Part shown: positions 18,782-24,765 of the stretch, one piece after another
Position numbering within the stretch: position 1 is the stretch's first letter
Layout of the letters: each line of letters begins with the position of its first letter
NCBI GenBank assembly: GCA_003852805.1
Contig: RDDY01000117.1
Location: 1-24,765, forward strand
From: Chryseobacterium sp.
Lineage (GTDB): Bacteria > Bacteroidota > Bacteroidia > Flavobacteriales > Weeksellaceae
Reading direction: 5' to 3'
DNA: 24,765 nt
The notes under the pieces: generated by a model
Databases searched by the model: none
Seen by the model: the letters and a program-made list of their open reading frames with translations, nothing else
Told to the model about the DNA's origin: nothing
Program-made: the position numbers and the translations under genes

Positions 18782-20497
18782 TTAAATAAGTTTCAGATCG
18801 CTTTTTATTTGACCAATCTTTTCCTGCAAGACCGACATTTTTTCCGCAAACTCTCCGGCATTGTTCAGCTCGGTATTGACGCTGAAGTAAAATTTGATTT
18901 TCGGCTCGGTACCGCTCGGGCGAATGCAGACTTTGCTGCCATCTTCGGTATAGTAAATCAGTACATTGGACTTCGGAATGTCGTCCATTACATTTTTCAG
19001 GTTCTTGATGATATCCCAACTGGTCTGTTCATCATAATCGCGCACTTCCACCACTGCCGAACCGGCCAACTCTTTCGGCGGGTTGTTGCGGAACTCCACC
19101 ATCATCCGGTTGATTTGCTCCGCGCCGTCCATTCCTTTTTTGGTGATCGAAATCAGATCTTCAAAATACAAACCTGTCTCGGTGTAAACTTCGATGAGGT
19201 AGTCGTACACGGTTCTGCCGTTTGCCTTGCACCAAGCCGCAATTTCGCAGGCCAACAGGATGGAGCCACAGGAATCTTTGTCACGAACAAAATCACCCGT
19301 CATAAAACCGAAGCTCTCCTCGCCGCCGCAGATGAATTTTTCTTTTCCTTCAAAGTCGCGGATCATTTTACCGATCCATTTGAAGCCCGTCAACCCGGCT
19401 TTGCAATCGACGCTGAAATTCTCGGCCAAGTCAAAGAAAATATCGGAAGTCACGATGGTGGAACCGATGAACTCTTTGCCCGTAATCTTGCCGAGCTTTT
19501 TCCACTGCGTCAGGATGTAATGCGTCAGGATGGTGTTGGTCTGGTTGCCGTTCAGCAGTTGCATTTCGCCGTTGGGGTTGCGTACGGCAATGCCCAAACG
19601 GTCGCCATCGGGGTCGGTCCCTATCACAATATCTGCATTGACAATCTTCGCCAAGTCCAGCGCCATCTCCAAAGCTTCGGGTTCTTCTGGGTTGGGCGAT
19701 TTTACCGTCGGGAAATTTCCGCTCGGAATCATCTGTTCTGTCACCAGATCCACTTTTTTAAATCCTGCCTTTTTCAAAGCTTTCGGGATGGTGGTGTAAG
19801 TGGTTCCGTGGATGGAAGTAAAAACGATGTTCAGATTATCACGACCAACGTCCTGATACAAAGAATTTTGAATACAGGCATCGATATAAACCTCATCCTG
19901 CTCTTCCCCGATCCATTCAATCAGATCATCGTTCCCGTCAAATTTGATGTCTTTGTAGTCGGTGGCCAACACTTCTTCAATAATTGCCTTGTCGTGCGGC
20001 GGAACAATCTGCGCACCGTCGTCCCAATATACTTTGTAACCGTTGTATTCGGGCGGGTTGTGCGAAGCCGTCAACACAATGCCCGCGTTGCATTGTTTGT
20101 CGCGAACGGTAAAAGAAAGCTCGGGCGTGGGACGGTGGTCTTTAAACAATAAAACGCGGATGCCGTTTGCCGTCAAAACATCGGCAACCATTTTACCGAA
20201 TTCTTTGGAATTGTTTCGCACATCATAGGCGATGGCCACCTTTATTTCTTCGTTCGGAAATTGCTCCAACAGATAATTTGCCAAGCCCTGCGTAGCCTGA
20301 CCCAGCGTATATTTATTCAGTCGGTTGGTGCCTACGCCCATGATGCCGCGCATGCCGCCGGTGCCAAACTCCAGGCTTTTGTAAAAAGAATCGTCCAAGT
20401 CAGGCGACTCAGATTTTATAAGCATTTCCACCGCTTTGCGCGTTTCCTCGTCAAAGCTATCACTCAGCCAAAGCTTGGCTTTCTCTAACATATTCAT
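18782..20497 (-). CDS. Phosphoglucomutase/phosphomannomutase family phosphosugar mutase
   Basis: The protein has 571 aa, the length of PgcA-type mutases. Four hallmarks are present: the phosphoserine loop TASHNPPEYNGYK with S145; the metal-binding DPDGDR (295-300); the sugar-specificity loop GGEESFGF (391-398); and the phosphate-binding RPSGTEPK (526-533). GGEES fits glucose/mannose phosphate. It interconverts hexose 1- and 6-phosphates, feeding nucleotide sugars for LPS and glycan synthesis. It starts 1 base after the stop of the GIN lipoprotein, and the aminotransferase follows after 4 bases. A second ATG two codons in (MNM) could be used. Confidence 0.94.
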   Translation of the reverse strand: MNMLEKAKLWLSDSFDEETRKAVEMLIKSESPDLDDSFYKSLEFGTGGMRGIMGVGTNRLNKYTLGQATQGLANYLLEQFPNEEIKVAIAYDVRNNSKEFGKMVADVLTANGIRVLLFKDHRPTPELSFTVRDKQCNAGIVLTASHNPPEYNGYKVYWDDGAQIVPPHDKAIIEEVLATDYKDIKFDGNDDLIEWIGEEQDEVYIDACIQNSLYQDVGRDNLNIVFTSIHGTTYTTIPKALKKAGFKKVDLVTEQMIPSGNFPTVKSPNPEEPEALEMALDLAKIVNADIVIGTDPDGDRLGIAVRNPNGEMQLLNGNQTNTILTHYILTQWKKLGKITGKEFIGSTIVTSDIFFDLAENFSVDCKAGLTGFKWIGKMIRDFEGKEKFICGGEESFGFMTGDFVRDKDSCGSILLACEIAAWCKANGRTVYDYLIEVYTETGLYFEDLISITKKGMDGAEQINRMMVEFRNNPPKELAGSAVVEVRDYDEQTSWDIIKNLKNVMDDIPKSNVLIYYTEDGSKVCIRPSGTEPKIKFYFSVNTELNNAGEFAEKMSVLQEKIGQIKSDLKLI

Positions 20498-20498
20498 A

Positions 20499-21200
20499 TC
20501 AAGGATTTGTTTTCTGGGTTATTTTCGCCTGTTTCTCCAGTTTTACTTTCTTCTGCGGCATTCCGTAATAGACGAGTTTTGCCTCATCGGTTACCAGTCC
20601 GTCGATTTTATTGCTGACGCTTAGTTCAGCGTATGAGTTGTTTTTCTGATTGACGTTCAGGTCGCCAACAAACCAGTATGGCGCCACGACGGATGCGGAA
20701 TCGGCCGTTGTCAGCTTTACCGTTCCTGTACTGCCCAAGACATTGGCGCGGCTGCTGTTGGTCATTTTCACTTCTGCTCGGGTGGACTGCACACTGCCGA
20801 TGAACTTTGCTTGATGAGTAAGTTGAAGCTTAAAATCATCGGTCTTCATTTCACTCGAAAAATTGAGTTCGGCCTTCTTTGAAAGTTGCGCATCGCTGAT
20901 GTCTTTTTGCGAATAAACGGTGATATTGTAAAAGTCGACATCGGGCGCGGGGCGTTTTTCAGAAATGCTGAGCTGCCGGTTTTTAACGTTTATTTTTAAA
21001 TTATCGAAGATATTCGGGTAGGTCTCTACCGACACAAAATTGCTGTCGCTGCGTACCACAAAGACTTTGAAATTGCCGTCGAGTTTTATTTTGGAAAAAC
21101 CCTCAACATTAACATCTTTTACCGTAATCTCGCCTTTCGGAGAAATGTCGCCGCAGGAGGCTAAGATTACAAACAGGAATAAATAGTATATGTTTTTCAT
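20499..21200 (-). CDS. GIN-domain (DUF2807) lipoprotein
   Basis: The protein has 233 aa from the ATG at 21200. An in-frame ATG at 21239 overlaps the PIN gene and would precede the signal peptide, so the internal start was chosen. The MKNIYYLFLFVILASC signal has lipidated C16 in LASC. From about 26 the protein is a repetitive beta-strand array starting VNVEGFSKIKLDGNFKVFV, the typical entry of the DUF2807 (putative auto-transporter adhesin, head GIN) domain, with later repeats such as SKKAELNFSSEMKTDDFKLQ and NSSRANVLGSTGTVKL. Such domains are predicted beta-helices; their function is unproven. It sits 13 bases after the PIN toxin stop and 1 base before the mutase. Confidence 0.87.
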   Translation of the reverse strand: MKNIYYLFLFVILASCGDISPKGEITVKDVNVEGFSKIKLDGNFKVFVVRSDSNFVSVETYPNIFDNLKINVKNRQLSISEKRPAPDVDFYNITVYSQKDISDAQLSKKAELNFSSEMKTDDFKLQLTHQAKFIGSVQSTRAEVKMTNSSRANVLGSTGTVKLTTADSASVVAPYWFVGDLNVNQKNNSYAELSVSNKIDGLVTDEAKLVYYGMPQKKVKLEKQAKITQKTNP

Positions 21201-21213
21201 AAAAGCGAGAAGC

Positions 21214-21630
21214 TTATCTTCTGTTATAAATAAAATCAAGCCCTTGCTCTCGGTAGCCGAAGAACTTCCGGTCTGAACTGATCAAGGGCATCTTTTCACA
21301 GATGGATTGGGCTATGATAAAATGGTCGATCTGGTCTTTGTGTCCGTCGACCGGTTGAAGGCGCGCGTACACGTCGATATGCTCCGGTTTGGTTTGAAAC
21401 GTTTGAACATAGTAGTCCTTATCAATAGCGGCGATCAATCCTTCAGCGTCCCGATATTTTGTCCGTATTTTATTGTTGTTGAGCAGAAAAACAATTTCGA
21501 TAATTGATAATGAACTCACATATAACAGATTATAGTAATCTGACAGTATCTCTGCTACATCCAATGACAGTTCTACCCTACTGTCAGACATTAGGAAAAT
21601 AAGAATATTCGTGTCAATCAGACAACGCAC
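21214..21630 (-). CDS. PIN-domain ribonuclease toxin, VapC-like
   Basis: The protein has 138 aa and starts with GTG (21630-21628), giving MRCLIDTNILIF. The PIN acidic residues can be placed: D6 in LIDTN, E45 in LSIIEI, D102 in DQIDHFIIAQSI and D120 in LISSDRKF. The DxIDHFIIAQ...LISSD layout is that of the COG3744 group of PIN toxins. It would cut RNA (often tRNA or rRNA) when free of antitoxin. The 45-aa ORF just upstream, 7 bases away, is the candidate antitoxin. Its 3' end runs close to the GIN lipoprotein, so the pair may be read into the mutase-kdsB operon. Confidence 0.87.
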   Translation of the reverse strand: MRCLIDTNILIFLMSDSRVELSLDVAEILSDYYNLLYVSSLSIIEIVFLLNNNKIRTKYRDAEGLIAAIDKDYYVQTFQTKPEHIDVYARLQPVDGHKDQIDHFIIAQSICEKMPLISSDRKFFGYREQGLDFIYNRR

Positions 21631-21637
21631 TTCCGAT

Positions 21638-21775
21638 CTATTTTAGAACGGCTCTCATATCGAGTATTTCTACCATTCCTTTATTCTTCAAAACAGCCTG
21701 CCAGGTTTTTGAAATCTTTTTGGATTCTTCTTTCTTGGCTTTTGTCTTTTTTATCTTTTTGTCTTTTGCTTCCAT
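21638..21775 (-). CDS. Small lysine-rich ORF, candidate antitoxin of the PIN toxin
   Basis: The 45-aa frame has ATG at 21775-21773 and TAG at 21640-21638. Residues 1-23 are almost all charged (14 of the first 20 are Lys or Glu, plus one Asp). Residues 24-45 read TWQAVLKNKGMVEILDMRAVLK, a plausible short toxin-binding helix. No VapB family is recognised. The support is positional: it ends 7 bases before the GTG of the PIN gene, and a TAACTTTG promoter element lies 18 bases upstream of its ATG. Small antitoxins with a basic N-terminal and hydrophobic C-terminal part fit this picture. Confidence 0.6.
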   Translation of the reverse strand: MEAKDKKIKKTKAKKEESKKISKTWQAVLKNKGMVEILDMRAVLK

Positions 21776-21792
21776 AATGAGTTGATGTCTAA

Positions 21793-21800
21793 CAAAGTTA
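21793..21800 (-). promoter_or_regulatory. -7 element ahead of the toxin-antitoxin pair
   Basis: On the minus strand TAACTTTG is a perfect TAnnTTTG match, 18 bases before the small ORF. No TTG lies at the usual distance of 19-20 bases. It sits in the gap after the glycosyltransferase stop, so it could also drive the GIN-pgm-kdsB genes beyond. Confidence 0.45.
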
Positions 21801-21812
21801 AGCAATGCAAGT

Positions 21813-22769
21813 TTAAATCACTTCTTCTATGTTGTAGTTCTTGTGTTCGCGCTTGGTACGTATGATCATCTCGCCCAAGAACCCCCCGATGAAAAGCAGC
21901 GTGCCCATTATCATCATGGTCAGTGCGATGTAAAACCAAGGATTATCGGCAATCAAATGACCGTAGTTGCCGCGTGCCACATCGATCAACTTTGAGACGC
22001 CGAGCCACAGCGCAGACAAAAAACCGATCAAAAACATCAGCGTACCGCCCGCACCGAAGAAATGCATGGGCCTGCCGCCAAAACGGCTGACAAACCACAA
22101 AGTGACCAAATCCAAAAAGCCGCGGATAAAACGCTCGGTGCCAAATTTGGAACTGCCGTACGGCCGTGCTTGGTGTTGCACTTGTTTCTCGGTGATCTTA
22201 CGGAATCCTGCATTTGCCGCCAATACGGGGATGTACCGGTGCATGTCACCATAAACATCGATGTTTTTTACCACAGATCTGTCGTAGGCTTTCAAGCCGC
22301 AGTTGAAATCGTGAAGGTAGACACCCGACACTTTTCGGGCAGCTGCATTAAACAGTTTTGACGGCAGATTTTTTGTCATCACATTGTCGTACCGCTTCTT
22401 CTTCCAACCGCTGACGATGTGGTAATTTTCATCTTTAACCATACGGTACAACTCGGGGATTTCTTCGGGAAAGTCCTGCAAATCTGCATCCATGGTTATG
22501 ATAACGTCCCCTTTCACCCGCCCGAAGGCCGCGTGCAGCGCCTGTGACTTACCGTAATTGCGAGAGAATTTTATCCCGCGCACATCGGGGTTTTGTGCAG
22601 AAAGCAACTGAATGATTCCCCAAGAATTATCGGTACTGCCATCGTCTATAAACCAGATCTCGTAGCTGATCCGTGCATTTGTGCATACTTTATCTATCCG
22701 GGCATAAAGCTCTTCCAGAGATTGCTCTTCATTCAAAAGCGGGATAACGACGGAAATATCTCTCTTCAT
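21813..22769 (-). CDS. GtrB/DPMS-type polyprenyl-phosphate glycosyltransferase (GT2)
   Basis: The protein has 318 aa from the ATG at 22769. The longer in-frame start (22814) lies inside the DUF4199 gene and adds residues before the conserved SVVIPLLNEE, so it was not used. The GT-A domain shows SVVIPLLNEEQSL (6-18), FIDDGSTDNS (40-49), the DAD metal-binding motif in MDADLQDFPEE (93-103), and FNCGLKAYDR (155-164). Two transmembrane helices follow, about 237-257 and 278-298. The family loads a sugar from a nucleotide sugar onto polyprenyl phosphate on the cytoplasmic face of the inner membrane. It starts 7 bases after the DUF4199 stop and is presumably co-transcribed with it. The exact sugar is unknown. 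Confidence 0.93.
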   Translation of the reverse strand: MKRDISVVIPLLNEEQSLEELYARIDKVCTNARISYEIWFIDDGSTDNSWGIIQLLSAQNPDVRGIKFSRNYGKSQALHAAFGRVKGDVIITMDADLQDFPEEIPELYRMVKDENYHIVSGWKKKRYDNVMTKNLPSKLFNAAARKVSGVYLHDFNCGLKAYDRSVVKNIDVYGDMHRYIPVLAANAGFRKITEKQVQHQARPYGSSKFGTERFIRGFLDLVTLWFVSRFGGRPMHFFGAGGTLMFLIGFLSALWLGVSKLIDVARGNYGHLIADNPWFYIALTMMIMGTLLFIGGFLGEMIIRTKREHKNYNIEEVI

Positions 22770-22776
22770 ATATGTA

Positions 22777-23391
22777 TTATTCGAAACGTTTTTTGGTTTT
22801 GAAAAAGGCTGCAAAAACCAGCGACAAAGTTAGGTAAAACAGACAGAGCAGCGCGAAAAAGCCCATGACGTAACGCGGCGAGAAATAATTGAAATTTTGG
22901 ACCTCGTCGGTGGCCATTCCTTCGGTGATGGCTTTGTAGCGTTCGTCCAATTCGCGATCCTCCTCGCTGCCTGTTTTTCCTCCTTCGCGGTTCAGTTTCT
23001 TGGCGCCTTCGTACTCAGTCCGGGCACTTTCCACATAGGTTTGGATTCCTTGTCTGCTGAGCATGTCTCGGGCGTCTGTATCAACGTGGTTGAAGAAGAT
23101 ATAAATACTGATGAGCGATAAAAGCCCGCCGATAAACATAGGGACGAAAGCCCTGCGAAACACCTCGGGGAAACTGATCAAGTGTTTTTTACGATACGCA
23201 AACACCGACAGCATGGCACCACCGGCATACAGAAACGGCATGACAAAAGCGTTCATTTTTACGGTGGTCAGATAATAATCAACATCTGCAAAGAAATAGT
23301 AAGCCACGAAGAACAAGATCATGGTTGCCGCAAAGAGCACTAATCCCACATTGACGGGACTTTCAAAGAAGGAATTTTCTTTAGTTTTCAA
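22777..23391 (-). CDS. DUF4199 membrane protein
   Basis: The 204-aa protein has four probable transmembrane helices: about 14-35, 46-66, 82-102 and 174-196. A long charged loop of about 70 residues sits between the third and fourth (roughly TDARDMLSRQ to DEVQNFNYFS). The layout and the PxMxG-type hydrophobic pattern fit DUF4199. No catalytic motif is visible. It is followed 7 bases later by the GtrB-type glycosyltransferase, and this pairing suggests a helper or partner in glycolipid handling, which is inference. Its start lies 29 bases from the divergent SRP RNA, so the two share a very short control region. Confidence 0.82.
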   Translation of the reverse strand: MKTKENSFFESPVNVGLVLFAATMILFFVAYYFFADVDYYLTTVKMNAFVMPFLYAGGAMLSVFAYRKKHLISFPEVFRRAFVPMFIGGLLSLISIYIFFNHVDTDARDMLSRQGIQTYVESARTEYEGAKKLNREGGKTGSEEDRELDERYKAITEGMATDEVQNFNYFSPRYVMGFFALLCLFYLTLSLVFAAFFKTKKRFE

Positions 23392-23407
23392 AAGTTAAGA
23401 ATTTTTG

Positions 23408-23415
23408 TATATTTG
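23408..23415 (+). promoter_or_regulatory. -7 element of the SRP RNA promoter
   Basis: TATATTTG is a perfect TAnnTTTG match ending 5 bases before the RNA 5' end. TTTT at 23385-23388 is 19 bases upstream and may serve as a weak -33 element. That element overlaps the start region of DUF4199 on the opposite strand. Confidence 0.65.
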
Positions 23416-23419
23416 CACC

Positions 23420-23513
23420 GGCAAGTCCTACACAACCAGCTCCTGTGAATCCTCCAGGGTGGGAACGCAGCAAAGGTAAACGGTTGTAGCGGTGTGATGT
23501 AGGTAGCTTGCCA
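23420..23513 (+). ncRNA. ffs: Small (4.5S-type) signal recognition particle RNA
   Basis: The terminal stem is GGCAAG (23420-23425) with CTTGCC (23507-23512), and an inner CCTACA/TGTAGG stem lies within it. The domain IV hallmark is complete: CAGG (23455-23458), short stem GTG/CGC closed by the GNRA tetraloop GGAA (23462-23465), and AGCA opposite (23469-23472). This is the Ffh (SRP54) binding site. The RNA guides signal-peptide-bearing proteins to the membrane together with Ffh and FtsY. A run of T (23515-23522) follows the terminal stem. The 5' end fits the -7 element at 23408-23415. Confidence 0.93.
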
Positions 23514-23532
23514 CTTTTTTTTGTTCTAAAAG

Positions 23533-23576
23533 TAAGAGATTGAAAAGCAAACACTTTCCAATCTCTTATTTTTTTA
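23533..23576 (+). terminator. Terminator hairpin downstream of the SRP RNA
   Basis: TAAGAGATTG (23533-23542) pairs with CAATCTCTTA (23559-23568). AAAG/CTTT pairs inside, and a T-run follows on the plus strand. The T-run overlaps the stop codon of the convergent UPF0173 gene, so it probably serves that gene too, with a weaker tail on the minus strand. Confidence 0.75.
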
Positions 23577-24254
23577 TATCTCAAACCGTTCTCCCAATTT
23601 CGGCAAAATCAATTCGATTCCCTTTTCGTCGAAGTGCTTCTTCGCATCTTCATGGTCGATAGTGATCGGCGGGAAGGTATCGAAGTGGCAACCGATTACC
23701 TGCTTCGTATTCAAAAGTTCAGACGCCGCGAATGCCGCCTTGCGCGGGCACATGGTGTAATGCGTGCCTACGGGAAGAATAGCCTTTGTTATCTCGCCGA
23801 ACATTTTCGGCAACAGGCTCATCTCCGCCGTCACGCCGGTGTCGCCTGCCAAGTACAGGTTTTTCCCGTCCATACGGAAAACATAACCTGCCGGTTGACC
23901 GCCGTAGGAACCGTCGGGGAAAGAACTGGTGTGAAGCGCCGGAACCATTGAAATTTTCAAATCATCGATCTTGGCAGAGCCGCCGTAGTTGATATCGATG
24001 ATTTTATCGTGGCCGAAATAAGCGCACACCTCGGGCTGACCGATGATGGTGGCATCGGGATGATGCTCCAACACCTCTTTCACGTCTGCCGTATGGTCAA
24101 AGTGCGCATGGGTGATTAAAATATAATCGATTTTTTGAGCGGCGATGTCAAAACCGCTGCCTTCTTTCGTGTGATTGTAGAAAGGGTCGGACAAGATGTA
24201 TTTCCCGCTGTACTCAAAGAGAAAACAACTATGCCCCAAATAAGTGAATTTCAT
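23574..24254 (-). CDS. UPF0173 metal-dependent hydrolase (metallo-beta-lactamase fold)
   Basis: The protein has 226 aa. It shows the entry strand MKFTYLGHSCFLFEY, the metal motif THAHFDHTAD with H49, H51, D53 and H54, H108 in PALHTSSF, D138 in YLAGDTG, and H190 in IGCHFDTFPPI. This is the UPF0173/UlaG-like group, close to N-acyl-phosphatidylethanolamine hydrolase-like and ascorbate-6-P lactonase proteins; the substrate is unknown. It lies 7 bases after the menA stop and is probably co-transcribed with it. A link to quinone synthesis is only suggested by position. Confidence 0.92.
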   Translation of the reverse strand: MKFTYLGHSCFLFEYSGKYILSDPFYNHTKEGSGFDIAAQKIDYILITHAHFDHTADVKEVLEHHPDATIIGQPEVCAYFGHDKIIDINYGGSAKIDDLKISMVPALHTSSFPDGSYGGQPAGYVFRMDGKNLYLAGDTGVTAEMSLLPKMFGEITKAILPVGTHYTMCPRKAAFAASELLNTKQVIGCHFDTFPPITIDHEDAKKHFDEKGIELILPKLGERFEI

Positions 24255-24261
24255 ATCGGTG

Positions 24262-24765
24262 TTATTTAAAGTAATTTATTCCGGCGGCCACCAAAACGGC
24301 CATCGCCAAAGTCATGATGCCGACTTGTTTCAGAAACGGATCCAGCTCCCGAGGTTCTTTTACCTCCAAAATACGGCGGCGGATGGCCATCAACGGGAAC
24401 ATCAGTATCATGAAAATATAAGCGTAGATATTGGTTACATGGTTCATCAGCAAGAATGCCAACATCAACAGTAACGGCAGTTGCAACAGGATGATTTCAT
24501 AAATCATGGCCCGCTTGAAGCCGATGCGCAAAGCCAGCGTATGCTTTCCCGTCAATCGGTCGGAATGGATGTCGCGCATGTTGTTCAGATTCAGAACGGC
24601 CACACTGAAAAACCCGATGGCAGATGCCGGCAGCAATATATCGGCGTCAAAACTCTTGGTAAACAGAAAGTAGGAACCGCACACGGAAACCAAGCCGAAA
24701 AAGAGAAAAACAAAGATGTCGCCCAAGCCCATATAACCGTACGGCTTCTTCCCGACGGTGTAGCC
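24262..24765 (-). CDS. menA: 1,4-dihydroxy-2-naphthoate polyprenyltransferase, C-terminal part (cut by window edge)
   Basis: The frame is open to the window edge, with 167 codons present; the upstream half lies outside. The visible part starts GYTVGKKPYGYMGLGDIFVF, the typical loop after the first half of MenA. It then has the second Asp-rich motif NNMRDIHSDRLTGKHTLALR, and the remaining hydrophobic helices follow. MenA attaches the polyprenyl chain to dihydroxynaphthoate in the inner membrane, giving demethylmenaquinone. The ATG at 24732 is internal and not the true start. The end of the gene is 7 bases from the UPF0173 hydrolase start. Confidence 0.92.
   Translation of the reverse strand, partial: GYTVGKKPYGYMGLGDIFVFLFFGLVSVCGSYFLFTKSFDADILLPASAIGFFSVAVLNLNNMRDIHSDRLTGKHTLALRIGFKRAMIYEIILLQLPLLLMLAFLLMNHVTNIYAYIFMILMFPLMAIRRRILEVKEPRELDPFLKQVGIMTLAMAVLVAAGINYFK

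Noticed and set aside
18611..20152. A 513-codon open frame on the plus strand opposite the phosphosugar mutase
   Set aside because: It is antisense to a gene with all mutase motifs, shows no family motif of its own and is rich in residues expected from a shadow frame (His, Phe, Arg, Gln).

Overview
The window looks like a piece of a Bacteroidota chromosome, most likely Flavobacteriales near the Weeksellaceae/Chryseobacterium group. The evidence is the gene content: an atpD-atpC pair apart from the other ATP synthase genes, a GIN-domain lipoprotein, DUF4199 and DUF2723/GT117 membrane proteins, a TonB receptor of the 'NTELSSQ' type, an SRP RNA with a GGAA tetraloop, and promoters of the TTG-N20-TAnnTTTG kind. 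The sequence seems to be near 48-50% G+C by eye, which is high for Chryseobacterium, so the genus is left open. Kdo synthesis (kdsA, kdsB) shows a Gram-negative envelope with LPS, and menA shows menaquinone respiration.

Layout, left to right. 1-265: 5' end of a TonB-dependent receptor (minus), cut by the window edge and ending in a suspicious fold-back palindrome. 372-1184: kdsA. 1233-2783: an AT-rich accessory gene that appears to join an EVE/PUA-like domain to an HsdR_N-type PD-(D/E)xK nuclease. 2828-5258: a tandem UspA protein coupled to a BCCT osmolyte transporter. 5389-8871: a large DUF2723/GT117 membrane protein. 9131-11482 (plus): two PLP enzymes, a cysteine-synthase homologue and an alpha-oxoamine synthase, read here as a probable cysteate/capnine (sulfonolipid) module. 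11558-12340: an unrecognised lipoprotein. 12415-14279 (minus): atpC and atpD. 14382-15323 (plus): ribF, divergent from atpD. 15324-15549: a small patch of palindromic intergenic repeats.

15550-20497 (minus): a tightly packed operon read as phosphosugar mutase, class I aminotransferase, kdsB, LolA-like protein, glutathione-peroxidase lipoprotein. Three of its junctions are ATGA overlaps. A GIN lipoprotein lies 1 bp upstream, and before that is a PIN toxin with a 45-aa candidate antitoxin. 21813-23391 (minus): a GtrB-type polyprenyl glycosyltransferase and a DUF4199 protein. 23420-23513 (plus): SRP RNA. 23574-24765 (minus): a UPF0173 metallo-hydrolase and the 3' part of menA.

Most of the window is envelope and core metabolism: Kdo and sugar-phosphate supply, glycosyl transfer, outer-membrane lipoproteins, probable sulfonolipid synthesis, ATP synthase, flavin and menaquinone. 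The accessory parts are the 516-aa nuclease-like gene and the toxin-antitoxin pair; the nuclease-like gene is the best candidate here for a poorly described defence system. No gene-free stretch exceeds 300 bases.
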